Positions 10,801 through 22,800 of a stretch of DNA of 64,000 bases are shown here, piece by piece (position 1 is the first letter of the stretch; each line of letters starts with the position of its first letter). Source of the DNA: Ischnura elegans. Taxonomy: Eukaryota > Arthropoda > Insecta > Odonata > Coenagrionidae. The translations under genes and the position numbers were made by a program. The stretch is from positions 91,560,566-91,624,565 of the forward strand of contig NC_060251.1 of assembly GCF_921293095.1 (NCBI RefSeq). Reading direction: 5' to 3'. The notes under the pieces were generated by a model. That model saw nothing but the letters and a program-made list of their open reading frames with translations, was not told the origin of the DNA and ran no database searches.

Positions 10801-13800
10801 CTACATAACTTGTCGCACCCAGGAATTCGCCAAACCACCAGACTAGTGGCGGAGCGTTTTGTGTGGCCATCAGTGAGGAAAGACTGCCGCACCTGGGCCC
10901 GCTCTTGTGTTCAGTGCCAGCGGAACAAAGTCACCCGTCATGTATCCTCGCCGGTAGGCGATTTTCCCTTGGCTGAAAACAAATTTAGTCACGTGCACAT
11001 CGACTTGGTTGGACCCCTCCCATATAGTGACGGTTTTCGGTACATTCTAACCTGTGTGGACCGTTTCAGCCGCTGGCCTGAAGCGTATCCCATTGCCAAT
11101 ATTACTGCCGAAACTGTTGCCAAAGTATTTTTTCAGGAGTGGATATCCCGCTTTGGAACCCCCCGGCGCATCACCACTGACCAAGGCCGGCAGTTCCAAA
11201 GCGACCTCTTCCACCAGCTCCTAAAGCTATCCGGCGCTCAACATTTCCGGACGACGGCTTACCACCCCTCCGCCAATGGGATGGTGGAGCGATTCCACCG
11301 CCAACTCAAAGCAGCGATTCGTTGCCACGGTGAGCGACGGTGGACAGAGGTCCTTCCTGCGGTCATGTTGGGTCTGCGTACTGCCTGGAAAGACGACCTG
11401 CAAGCCACTCCTGCAGAAGTGGTATATGGGCTCACTCTCCGCCTTCCAGGGGAGTTCCTTTCCCCACCCGAGAGCAGTTCAGTGGGAGCGACAATGGACT
11501 ATGTGGCCGGCCTGAAAGATAGCCTCCGAAGATTCTGCCCCCAGCCAGTTAAGCGCCATGGCTCCCATAGTGTGTTTGTTTTTCCCGAGTTAGAGAAGTG
11601 TTCCCATGTGTTTGTGAGAGACGATCGTCTTCATGGCGCCTTAGTCCCCCCTTATGACGGCCCATTCAAAGTTCTCTCCCGAGGGCCAAAGACATTTAAG
11701 TTAGATATGCAGGGGCGCAAAGTGGTAGTGTCAATTGACCGAATTAAACCTGCTTTTGTATCTAATGCAGGTGCAGACTGTGACTATGTAGAAGAGTCAG
11801 TGTTTGTTGTCCCCTTTAAAGAAGGACCGCAAAGTGTTCATAGTGATTGTCACACTAGTGAAATTCCTCCTTTAAGGCCTCTCCGCAAATCCCAAAGGAG
11901 AGTCCATTTCCCCAAACATTTTAAAGACTACATAACTTGATTTTCCATTTGAATTTTTATTTCATTGTTTTGCATTATTGTGATGGCATTTGCATACTTT
12001 GTCACTGATTATTTTCCATTTTGAATGTCTCAGGAAATTGTTTTTTTTCTAAGGGAATTGATATGTGTGTGTTGTTTTGCTTGGTTATCTTTTCTTTCTA
12101 TCATATAGGCTCCGCTACTACCAAGGGGGGTGTGTGGCGGCCATATTTAGAGCCAGAACGCTTGACGACCTCAGCTGTCAGCGATGGTGGCGCCAGTCAC
12201 CAGAGGTGGCAGCGGGCGATGGCGAGACTAGCCAGTTACCAACCGCAGCTCAACGGAGTAGCATCCGGGCCTGTCCGCCATTACCGCGTTGGCTACCTAC
12301 CCATACCGCTCTGGCGGCTGTACGTTCTGCGGCAAATAAATTGTTATACAAAGTGCAATTGGGATATTTAATTAACTGTGCATAGCACCGACTGCGATAC
12401 ACCAAAGTCAACAAAACTAGTTACGCCGGCGTAAGTAGCTAAAAATATCAGCGCTTCCAACTGTGGTTCATCAAAAGTGTGAAATCGTAAATGATAGTGC
12501 AACTTTGGAGAGAAAGGGTTCGCCTAAAACCTCACGGTGGAAATTTAGGGGAAGAAGGAGTTAAGTAAAATATCGTGACTGACATAATGCCCCTATTTAC
12601 GTGCCTATTCGTAAACATCGCTTCGACAATACTTTGTAGTTTAACATGTCAGGAAGGTCACACGGGGTATTTCGTACACTCCTAATTAACCCTTTGTACT
12701 GCTGTGAACGTACCTGGTACGTTGCTACTGTGAAAGTACTTCGAAGACTACTCGACTATTTTTCACCGAAGCACTTCAAAGGGTCCCTAATCCGGGACCC
12801 TTTCCTCGACGAGCTCACCCTCGCTGGCCCCTCTCTTCGACCCTCCGAGCCTTCCTCCCCAAAAGTGACCGCTCTGACTACATTTTGAAAATCTATCAAT
12901 CAATGCCATCATCAAAAAATAATTGTTTGCATCGCACTCCTGCCAATCAGGCATTCAAGTACGTCTCTGAACCGTGTTTCTGCGATGAGAAATAACGATT
13001 TTGTTAACTTTGCTAAAATGGCCAAGTTAATAAAACTGTCATTTTTCATCACAGAAACATGGTTCAAAGTCGTACTTTATTCCCTCCACTACAATCGCAA
13101 ATTGCTGGAAATCGGCCAGATTCTCTTTGATAGCGCATCATGAGGATGTTCTCGAGGTTGGTAATTGATACAACTAGCCTACTAGTAATTCTACCGCTAT
13201 AATATCACGGCTATGGTTGATTCGTTACGTTATACCTTCAGGAAGATGCAGCGGATAAAATTGCGGAGGAGATCAGAGGCTTAAAAGATGATTTTGAAAA
13301 ATTCTTGGAAAAAGCAGGAAGAGCACAGCGCGCAACATCAAACGATTATATTTACAGCATCAAGTTATTTATATATGTATGCATTTTACACAGTGATCAT
13401 GGATGTGAGCTTGATTTACAGAGATATGTGCTTAAAGAATCCCATTGAGGTGATTGAGTATTAAGTGCAATTATTTTTTTTTCAAAGCACGTGATTTGGT
13501 AAGCCTTGATAAAAACTTGCGGTCAGAATTATAAATTGGCTCCAAATACTATTTGATACTATAAATACTGCATTGATGACACGGCAAACTCATTTTCAGT
13601 ATCCTCCCAAATGCTATCTAACTATAGGCACACTCCTATCAATGATATCAAAATTAATGGGTTTCTAAAATGGTTCTCAGCTGCACTCGGGTATTTAATT
13701 TGTTTTAAGAAGCTGCATCATCAAACATTGAAGAGTACCGGTGATCACTATCTTAGTAGTGATTACTGATTTTCAATGTTTATATTGAATTTTCAAATAT

Positions 13801-16800
13801 AATTGCTCCATGTAAAACTTTCTGATATCAGAAGGAAGTGCAAAATTCTGTCTCAAGACAGCCACTCTAAGTGTATGAACAATCTCCAATGATGCATTTC
13901 ACAAAATGCTCAGTTTTGTTGTGATTTAGGTTTTCTATGGACTCGAAACAGTTCAACACGTACCTCTTTTTAAAAATGAGACTCAAAACATCCTTTTCAT
14001 CTGAGAACAACAGTACATTAGCGGTTGCCACAAAACATGTTGTTGCTATTTATTCCTTAACTTAGCAACTAGGTTAAAAGTACAACACCCTCCCTCCAAC
14101 TACAGTAAAACCCCGTATTTGCGTTATCGGAATTTACGTTTTCCCGCAAATTGCAAGTTTTTTTCTGGGTCCCGTCATATTTCCTATCTCTCCAATGTAA
14201 ATAGAACCCTGTATTTACGCCGTGTTTTTTGCGTTTTCCCGCCATGTGCATCACGACGTGCCGACTAAAAAAAAATTTTTTGCGCACTTAAACAATTAAT
14301 CGCGCATATCAGCCCTTAAAAACTGTCTTTTGGCTTCCTTTCGCGCATTTTTATTTAGAAATCCAAGAGAGAGAGACGTAATGAGAACTATTTTCGGGAA
14401 GAATTTGAATGTGGCGGGACAGAACGCCACCAACGTCGGAAAGTTGAACTACGTCATCTCGTTTTCTGTCAGCGGCGAAAAGATTCACGATATGAAAGTA
14501 GGTGTTTTGAGCAATCAAGCTATGTATTAATTATAATGCAAGAACTCCTGAAGGAATGTTGACAATAATCATGTAGTCGATAATATGATACGAGAGTTTG
14601 AAAGGAAACCAGACGTGATAAACTATAAAACTTGGCCGACAACTGGGATCATTTGCGCTGACTTCATTCAACAGTTGTGTAGCAATTATAGGTTAATTAA
14701 ATACTTAAAAAAAAAACTTATTTAAACTTGAATTATCCCATTCAAATAGCAGTGTATCGCAAACTATTGTAACTTTCAAAAATTATGAAGTCCCATGACT
14801 GTTTGTACTATACGCATTTGATCGCCGAGGGGTAGTTCAGATACTCGTGTGTTGCCGAGTTACCCTCAATTCGAATGGGAAATAGAATTGATCCGGCTTG
14901 AAAATGGAAATTCGAGGTGAAAAACGGACATTTTTAATTGACGAGAAAATGAAAATTTTAGAGATAGTTGATTCCCACACCGGAACCCGCATCGATTCAA
15001 ACGCTGGCGAAGCAACTCGAATGTTGAGACTGGCAATCCGATCGGATTTCCAGTCTCAACATTCAATACCGTGGTGAAAAATCGTGATGCCATTGTAAAA
15101 TATGCAAACCAGTGCGGACATTTATCAAAAAAGAGAATATATGTGAAGAATTCCAGGTAAGAATAAATGGAACGAATTCTAAAAGAGTAGTTTTTAGGTG
15201 CAAGATCATCAAATGTCCCTGCAAATGGTGTCATCTAAAGGCCTGTTTACATAGTACATTAACCCGTACAAGTTAATGTCTAAATTATGAACACGAAAAT
15301 GCACCGTGCATTCACCCAACTTGTGCGTATGCATGAACAGAAAATAGAACCTGTTCAAATTTGGTTCATGCATTCATAGTCGGATTTAGGGGCAGGGGAC
15401 GTGCCCCCCCAGATGCTTAAAAAAATAGACAAAATTTGAATACGGTTATCATAGGAGGATCTATGGGAGGGGGGGCACGTGCCCCCCCAGACACTTAAAA
15501 AATATGCAAGATTTTTAATACGGTCCGGTTATCATTGCGTTCGTTTTGTATAACGTGGTATCATTGCGCCTCCAGAACAAAATCACGGCATTGCTTGTGC
15601 CCCCCAGAAAGAAATCTTGGATCCGCCCCTGATGGTCATCATTACGTTCGCTTTGTTTTGTATATTACTCAAGGAGGCTCAATCATTTAATTCAATAAGA
15701 ATAACTTTGATATAAAAATAAAGAGAATTTTGTAAAGTCATTGTTATATCTTGTTTTTAATCTCAATTAAGACAAGATCTTTTGCCTGTCAGGCCCTCTG
15801 TGCCCCTCCCAGAAAAAAATCCTGCATCTGCCCCTGCCTACATTCGTACATGTCCCGTTCCGGTCCACAAAAATCATTCATGCAAGCAGAAATTAACACG
15901 TACGTGCTAATGTATTGTGTAAACAGGCCCAAAGGCCCTTGAGAAAAGGTATTTCCCAACAAGATTGGGAATCGAAGATTCCACGGCATCTATAATGGTT
16001 GGTTGGATAGATTCAAAAATAGGTACAGTCTTGTATATAAGATGGTGAGTGGTGAAAGCAAAGATGTTAACATAGAGACAGCAACTCAGTGGAAAGAATC
16101 TGAATATATTAGAGTTCTGAAAGGTTACAGCCCAAAAGATGTTTTCAGTGCAGACAAAACAGGATTATTTTTTAATTTTTGCTGCCAGCAAAAACACTGT
16201 GCTTCAGAGGGAAACAATGTTATGGCATAATGCCTAGTGAACAATTAAAAAATTAACATTTCCAAAGCCAATATATGAATAAAAGTGAAAATTCTCTATT
16301 TCCCACTATTTGCATTTTCCCGCAATTTACACTTTTTTTCTTGGGTCCCTAGAAAAGTGTAAATAAGGGGTTTTACTGTAGTTGCTTCCATCAGCTACAA
16401 GATTCTGTTGATTAATGCAGTTCCCACGCTTGAAATTGTAAAGCCCCTTTGGTAAAACATATGCTACCATATATATTATGTTGACTTGTATTCAGCAATT
16501 ATTTTTCCTACGGCAACAGTGCTTCTAACAAAATCGTGTCTAACCTCTGTGCTTTGACCTTTCCTTGATGTATCCAAAATTTGCATTTTTTACTCCAGAC
16601 TTGTCATAATTTCATTAATGCACCACATCACTACCAAGTATTTTAATGCAGTTCTTTCCAACGATTCCTTGTATAACTCTGGAGACTGTAACACTATTTT
16701 TTGCTCCAGCTGCCAAACTTACATACCTACTCGCCTTCTATTGCATACATGGCTACACATCACTGCTCTTTGTTTTCCCAGGCTACTGCTCCATTAGCTA

Positions 16801-19800
16801 ACTTAAGTTTATCCAGTGCAGGATACTCCATTCATAGTATGGCATTCCGTTAATAGTATGGCATTTTGCAATGTGGTAGGTTGCCATGATATTTTTTATT
16901 TATGTTTTTTCAAACAGTTTGTTTTGCTAATTTTTGTTGGAATTTGATATAAAGTGTATGGTGTGTTGTGTGTTTCTCCTAATTAAAACTGTTCACAATT
17001 TGGACTAAAGGACTGTAATAATACATATTTATCAGGTTATGGAAGCCCAGGAACCCTTTGGTCAACATTGGAAATTCTGAATTGGAAATTGTATCAGAAA
17101 TTGAAGGCTGATGATGAATCATGACTACTCATATAGAAACTAGGTCCCTGTGACGTCACGTGAAGTGGCATCATATGGGCGCCAATCTGGCCTTTTTGAA
17201 ATGAGGTTAAAATTGACAATTGCCATTCGTCAAAACTGGGATTTCTAAAACCAAATACTTTGTATATTACGAATACACTAATGGTGGGTAACGAATCGCA
17301 ATCAATGCCTTTTGTTTTCTTTGACAAAGGAAACTACCCTATTTCATGATATACCGATAAAAATGTCTTTCATTGTGTAGAAACATTTTTATTGACAATA
17401 AGAGACCCATAAGCGTGCACAGTGACGTGAAACTGTCGTTAGGGAGTGCAAAATCCACCTCAACGCAACTGAAGCATTTGAGGGTGGAACACAAGTCAGT
17501 ATGTGATGAGAAAGTGACAAAATTCAGGGGAAACTTATGTGAGGAATATCAAAATTAAGTCAAAGGTTTCTTTCAAAAGTTTCTGAAGATTGAACCTATT
17601 TTCATTTCCAAACGCAAGCATAACGGTTTACGTCCTGAGCGTGTAAAAATTTTATCATTTTTAAAAATGATCTGAAAGCTTATAAAAATGATTTTTTATC
17701 GGTAAAAATATTTAAATGTGTATGTAAATCTAAATAGCATTCCTTTGATTGTATGTACCCAGAAGAAACCTGATTAACTACTTCGTTTCATAGCAGACAA
17801 TTGAAAATGCATTTGGATCCGAAAATATCCCGAGATCCGGGTCCTAAAAAAATCCTGGATTTCTCCAGCCTCAGAATCATGCGTGGCACATGAATGACAG
17901 TTGTTTATTTTCCTTCTTGAAAAATGATTAACCTACTTTTTCATTCATTGAGCTCCAACAATCATGAAGATGAATTCTCCTGACGTTGACATACACTCAT
18001 TTTGCAGCAGTAAGAATCAGCATTTTCTTTCAAATACTGTTCTTCAGATGCCGTTTCTGCAAGTGAAAGCACTCTTTTCCAATCAAGGGTTCATATATTT
18101 TTTTGAAAATCCACGAGCGAAATAGCCAGTTGTTTCAAGTGCAGACAGTGCTAGTTTTTCCCAAATTACTCCCATTCTCCACACTTATAAGATTAGCTGC
18201 GACTACTAACACTAAATTAAACAGTTCAAATTCACAATCTGTTACTATTTACAGTAACTTGCCGTTGTGGGATAACTCCTTTCGGAGGATTTGATTATTA
18301 CCAATAAGTTCATGTCCGTGGTCATGAAAATGATATGGAATTTGCGACAGGTGCTCATTGAAAAATATCGAGGTGCAAAATACTGATGTTCTAGTTTTAT
18401 TGTAAAAATATTGTGCCATTTTTCTTCCATTTACAGGTAGTCTCGTCCAGATTACTTTCACAACTTCTACCTTCACAATTTACAGAGGAAGAACTTTTTC
18501 AAATGTTCTGAATCTTTTTTAATAACTTTTAATCATACATGTTATGAATTTGAACGGGTTATTCTAATCACTTGTCCCTTCACACAACAATTCATCATTT
18601 CCACTGATGCCAACGTACGTTCCGAACAAAATACCGTATAAACGCGTGTAAGAGGCGCACCTTTTTTCCCAGACATTGCAGCCAAAAATGGGGGTGCGCC
18701 TCTTACACAAACTTCTTATCTTCCCCCCCTCCCCTTCCCCGGTCCCAAGTCCAAGGGGAACTGAGTGGCCTTGGTTTTTAGCATGAGTCTGTCATCCGAA
18801 ACCCTGGGTCAAAAACAAGCAGCAGGTAGGGGAGTTTCTCCCATAGTGACGTATTTTTAAAATGCTCCTGTTTGAATTTCTAGTAAGCATCGCGCCGTCA
18901 TGTCGGTATCCCAGAGGTGAACAATGAAAAGATCGCGCGGGGTGATTCGCTCCGGAGCGCACGCTAAATTTACTGCCACGAGTGGGCATACCGCGGCATT
19001 TATACTGCATATAGTAATCGCTTATCAAACGTAGAGAAACGCGTAGTTTTGAAGGACATACCTGGTTAATAGTCAACATCTGTCTTGCCGAGAAATTTCC
19101 ATTGCGCTGAGCACCTGATTTTTCAAAAATTATCTTCAGACGCTAATATGAGGATTTTTGCAACTGAAAATTATATTGGTGTCAAAACCTGCGGTTTAAA
19201 AAATTCGAACGAGTGTGTTCATTGTTGGATTAGCGCTGAAGGAGAGGTCGAGGGGAAGGAGCGCGCACCCTCCCCTCCATATTTCAAGCTACGAGGCTAC
19301 GAGCGAAGGAGCAAGGGAAGAACACGTTCGATCTTGCATGTGACGTCGTTGCCTTTAAAGCGAAGAGGCGAAGGCGCAGTAATGTGATATACGCAGTTTG
19401 CGTTGCCTGAAGTTTCCAGTCCGTCTCGTCTCGTTTGAATGCGCTTATGCTACGCTTGTTTCTTCCGAAATTGTGCTGTTAGGACTAAGTTGAATATTAG
19501 TAGCCTTGTTTTAGCTATAAATCTTTGTGTCAATCAATTAGAGCTCAAAAAACTTAAATGCTGTCAGATATACGTCGCGTTAGGTCTAATTCTTTTTAGA
19601 ACCTCGTGCGTGTCATACAATTGCTGAAAGATATCGAGATATATTTTCGAGCTCAGTCGGTGACTCACCTAGCATTTGACCTCCAGAAACTCGGAGAATT
19701 GAACCTGGTAGACCGAAAAAGGTCAGTTGGTGAGATGGGGTAGGGATGAAATGCGTTTCCATTGACTGTAACTTGATAATTTCCTATTTTCCTGTGGAGT

Positions 19801-22800
19801 TCAGGAAAGAAAAAAGTCCCCTTGCACACACACCGATTTTGGATGGCCGGTAAAAAATATCGGCCGATATTTTACCCGCGAAGCGATGCTTGCACACACG
19901 CCGGATTTTAACCGGTCAAACGATAAGTTGCTATGTTTTTGAGCCGGCGACGGCGATCCACAGTGACAATGGCCGGCAGCTAACCGGCATTTAGCCGGTG
20001 CCGGCGCGTGTTCGGTACGTGTGCAAGCTCCAATGCTCTCCCATTGTTCACTATTGGAATGTGGACGGCCGATATTTTACCGGCCGTCCAAAATCGGTCT
20101 GTGTGCAAGGGGCCTTAAATATATGAGGTGGTTATTATCCTAAGGCGCTGAGATTGCCCCGATTGTTGTCCAATCTCTTGGGAATGTTCATGCTATCTGC
20201 CTGTCGCGTTTTGCCTTAAAATTTTCCACGGCTGCAATTCTATTGCAAAACTCCTGTGAGAGCTTTTAAACAAAATTGTTTATGAGTAGGACAAGCAACG
20301 TAGAGCGATGGCGTATGCGAAGAGAGGATCGGAACTTTTTCTACTCCCTCTTATGCCACTATTACCGCCGCAGTTATCAAAATTTCCTCTTTCAAACAGT
20401 ACTGAAAGAGGAAATTTCGATAACTGTCGAAATTCCAGGCATACGTCTGCAACACCGCACGATAGGATAAAAAAATGCCGCAATTTTTTTCTTTATAGCT
20501 TTGATCCTCAAAATAGGGGTGCGCCTCTTACACACGCTTATAAGGTAATATCATGAGTTGCAGTGTTTACAAATAGGTAACAGATTTATTCACCATTAAT
20601 GTCATTCATCCAGAATGCATTCTTTCCCAAGCATTTGTAAGTTGCCGTGACTCTCTCATCATTGTCATCATCCATCAGAGAAGGATAGGAAGAGTTGCAC
20701 AGAAAATAAGTCGGGAAATTTCGGGAAAACTAACGCTTTATTCTCACTTCATTAACAGACCCACGTCGACTGAATGCTGTGCCATTGTCTCCCTCTCGTC
20801 AGTGTCGTAGACATTTATTTCAATCATTTTACATCCATGCTACATGAACTCAATCACTGAATCATGAAAGAAGACATCTTGGAAAGAAAAATAACATAAT
20901 GAATAAAATCAAAGGACCCAAAATAAAAAGAAAGACAAGCCATTAACAACTACTTGACTCCATTTCAACATAGTGTGCGGCAATTCGCTGCTAGTTCTTC
21001 TGAGGTATGATAGATAGCATCCAGTACGCACTAGTTTTTTTATACGTACACCATTTAGTAAAATTTTCATTGATCTTTCAAAATTTCATGAATCTTGTTT
21101 TTGCTAATTTTTTCTGTTATCCGGCCTTAAGACTCCCTGACATCCCTTATGTTCGATTCAAGTCAAGTTCATTTCAAATCCCTTGAAAATGCATCACAGA
21201 TTGTCATCATGATGATGACAATAAACAATGGCTACTCACCCTGCTCCCTTAGCGTAAGCACCTGGCAGAGAATGACAAATGTTTTCGAATGCGCAGGACC
21301 AGACTCAGCCACCAGTTGGTACTCTGGTTCTTTGAGGTTCTGTTGCGCACACAGCTCTGCCAGCGCACCAACAGAATTCTCCGTCACCTGCTCAGCATAC
21401 GGGGAGACAGCCACAGACGCAGCGTCATCCTTATCAAGTGCCCTGCAACACATGCACACCCATCACCACAAAGAACATATCAAAACAGTAATTCACTCCA
21501 GCTTGTGGAACTTTTCAATCACGACAGTTCAATGATACGATATGATGACTCTTCTTTCTTGCTTGACAACAAATTGCTTTCCACAACCCTTGCAGAACAA
21601 TCAGACAAAACCTTCCTGCAAAACCTACCTCAAAAACTACGCATATATGGTTTAAGCGAATTAGGCTGGGAACCGCTTGAGACTTGGAGGCTGCACGCAC
21701 TAGGCTTAGTTTGCTTGAACAATTGAGAATGGATATCTTTAAGAGTGACACAGAGAACATAATATTAGAGCCACACTATATTTCTAGGTCCGATAGAAGC
21801 GATAAATTAAGAGAGATGTTTTGCCGAATGGATAGATATGGGAATTCATTTTTTCCCCGAACCATAAAGGACTTCAATAAATGCTAGTTCCATCTTCGTT
21901 AGAGCAATTCATTTTTTATGTGTATATGGCTGGTGTCCTAACACCCCCTGCCACACGTCTTTCAGGCGGCTTGCAGGGTATTATGTAGATGTAGAAGTAT
22001 CCTGGGAGTAGCCACGGAGATAACTTTACAGGAGTCACTTGCAAAGCACAAATTGTACGAAAAATTCACAGAGAAAAAAATCATTTGCCTTGACCGGGAT
22101 TTGAACCTGGATGCCCCAATCTCTGGTCAAATGCTTTAGCCAACTAAGCCACCGAGGCATCATCCCTCCCACTGGATATTTGCGGACACTACCGCACAAG
22201 GTGTGGACACTACCACCTTGTCCAGTTATGCCCACAAATATCCATAGGGATTAGGGATGTGTGAGTACTCGAAAATTCGACTGGCATTTGACCTGACTCG
22301 ATTCGAGTGGCATTACGAATGTTGAGTCGAGTCGAGTAGTTTCGGTTACAGTGTTGTCGATGCCAGTAAGTTCAAAAATCTGCCGACAGGAAGCGCTATC
22401 ATGAAGCATTATCACAATGGTGCAAATGCTTTTACTCAGGGCTGTTTCTGGCAGTTCGGCTACATATACATATAAATATTAATTAAATTCACCACATATT
22501 ACCATAGGTTAATTCATTCCCATAGTGCTTATGGAACTTTTCAAGACTCTTTAATGTTCATTCATTTCCTAATACAGACGCAATTACCATCAACATTCCT
22601 CATAATCTTTCACTTTTTACATCAAGCTAAGCATTCAGGACAGAAAATTCACAAAGGGATTTGAAAATTAGAATATGTTGTCGCATATATATTATCATAT
22701 TGCCAGATCCAGAGATGACCAAACTCGACTCGACTCGATACTCCTGAGTAGTTTTCAACTCGAGTCGAGATCAACAAGCACTCCTTGCACATCGCTAATA

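Larger units (their letters stand above)
7583..12407 (+). mobile_element. Ty3/gypsy LTR retrotransposon, apparently intact
   Basis: Two 275-bp LTRs flank gag and pol, and no envelope frame is present. The target duplication is TCAA (7579-7582 and 12408-12411). The uninterrupted site survives at 54949-54962 in the sister Tigger copy, which proves the boundaries. The LTRs read as identical, and gag and pol have no internal stops, so insertion was recent and the element may still be mobile. A primer-binding site follows the left LTR and a purine tract precedes the right one. Confidence 0.95.
7368..12850 (+). mobile_element. Tigger-type element, copy 1, split by a gypsy insertion and lacking its right end
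   Basis: It starts CAGTAAACTCTCGATTATAC after TA and matches the element at 54735-59052 base for base over long stretches: 7368-7582 and 12412-12840 correspond to 54735-54953 and 54954-55345. Similarity stops near 12840 (CTCGCTGGCCCCT), so the transposase half and right TIR are missing here. The 4825-bp retrotransposon sits in its left part. Confidence 0.85.
14103..16378 (+). mobile_element. Decayed Tigger-type transposon
   Basis: Ends CAGTAAAACCCCGTATTTGC and AAATAAGGGGTTTTACTG, with TA on both sides (14101-14102 and 16379-16380). Internal sequence keeps remnants of a CENP-B-like DNA-binding domain and of the DDE transposase, separated by stops and by a nested insertion (15240-15929). Confidence 0.88.

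Noticed and set aside
11941..12132. Envelope gene in the gypsy element
   Set aside because: Fewer than 200 bases separate pol from the 3' LTR, with no suitable frame.
13242..13370. Possible plus-strand exon ([18 protein letters not shown])
   Set aside because: Acceptor-like start only; no family recognised, and it lies in transposon-rich DNA.
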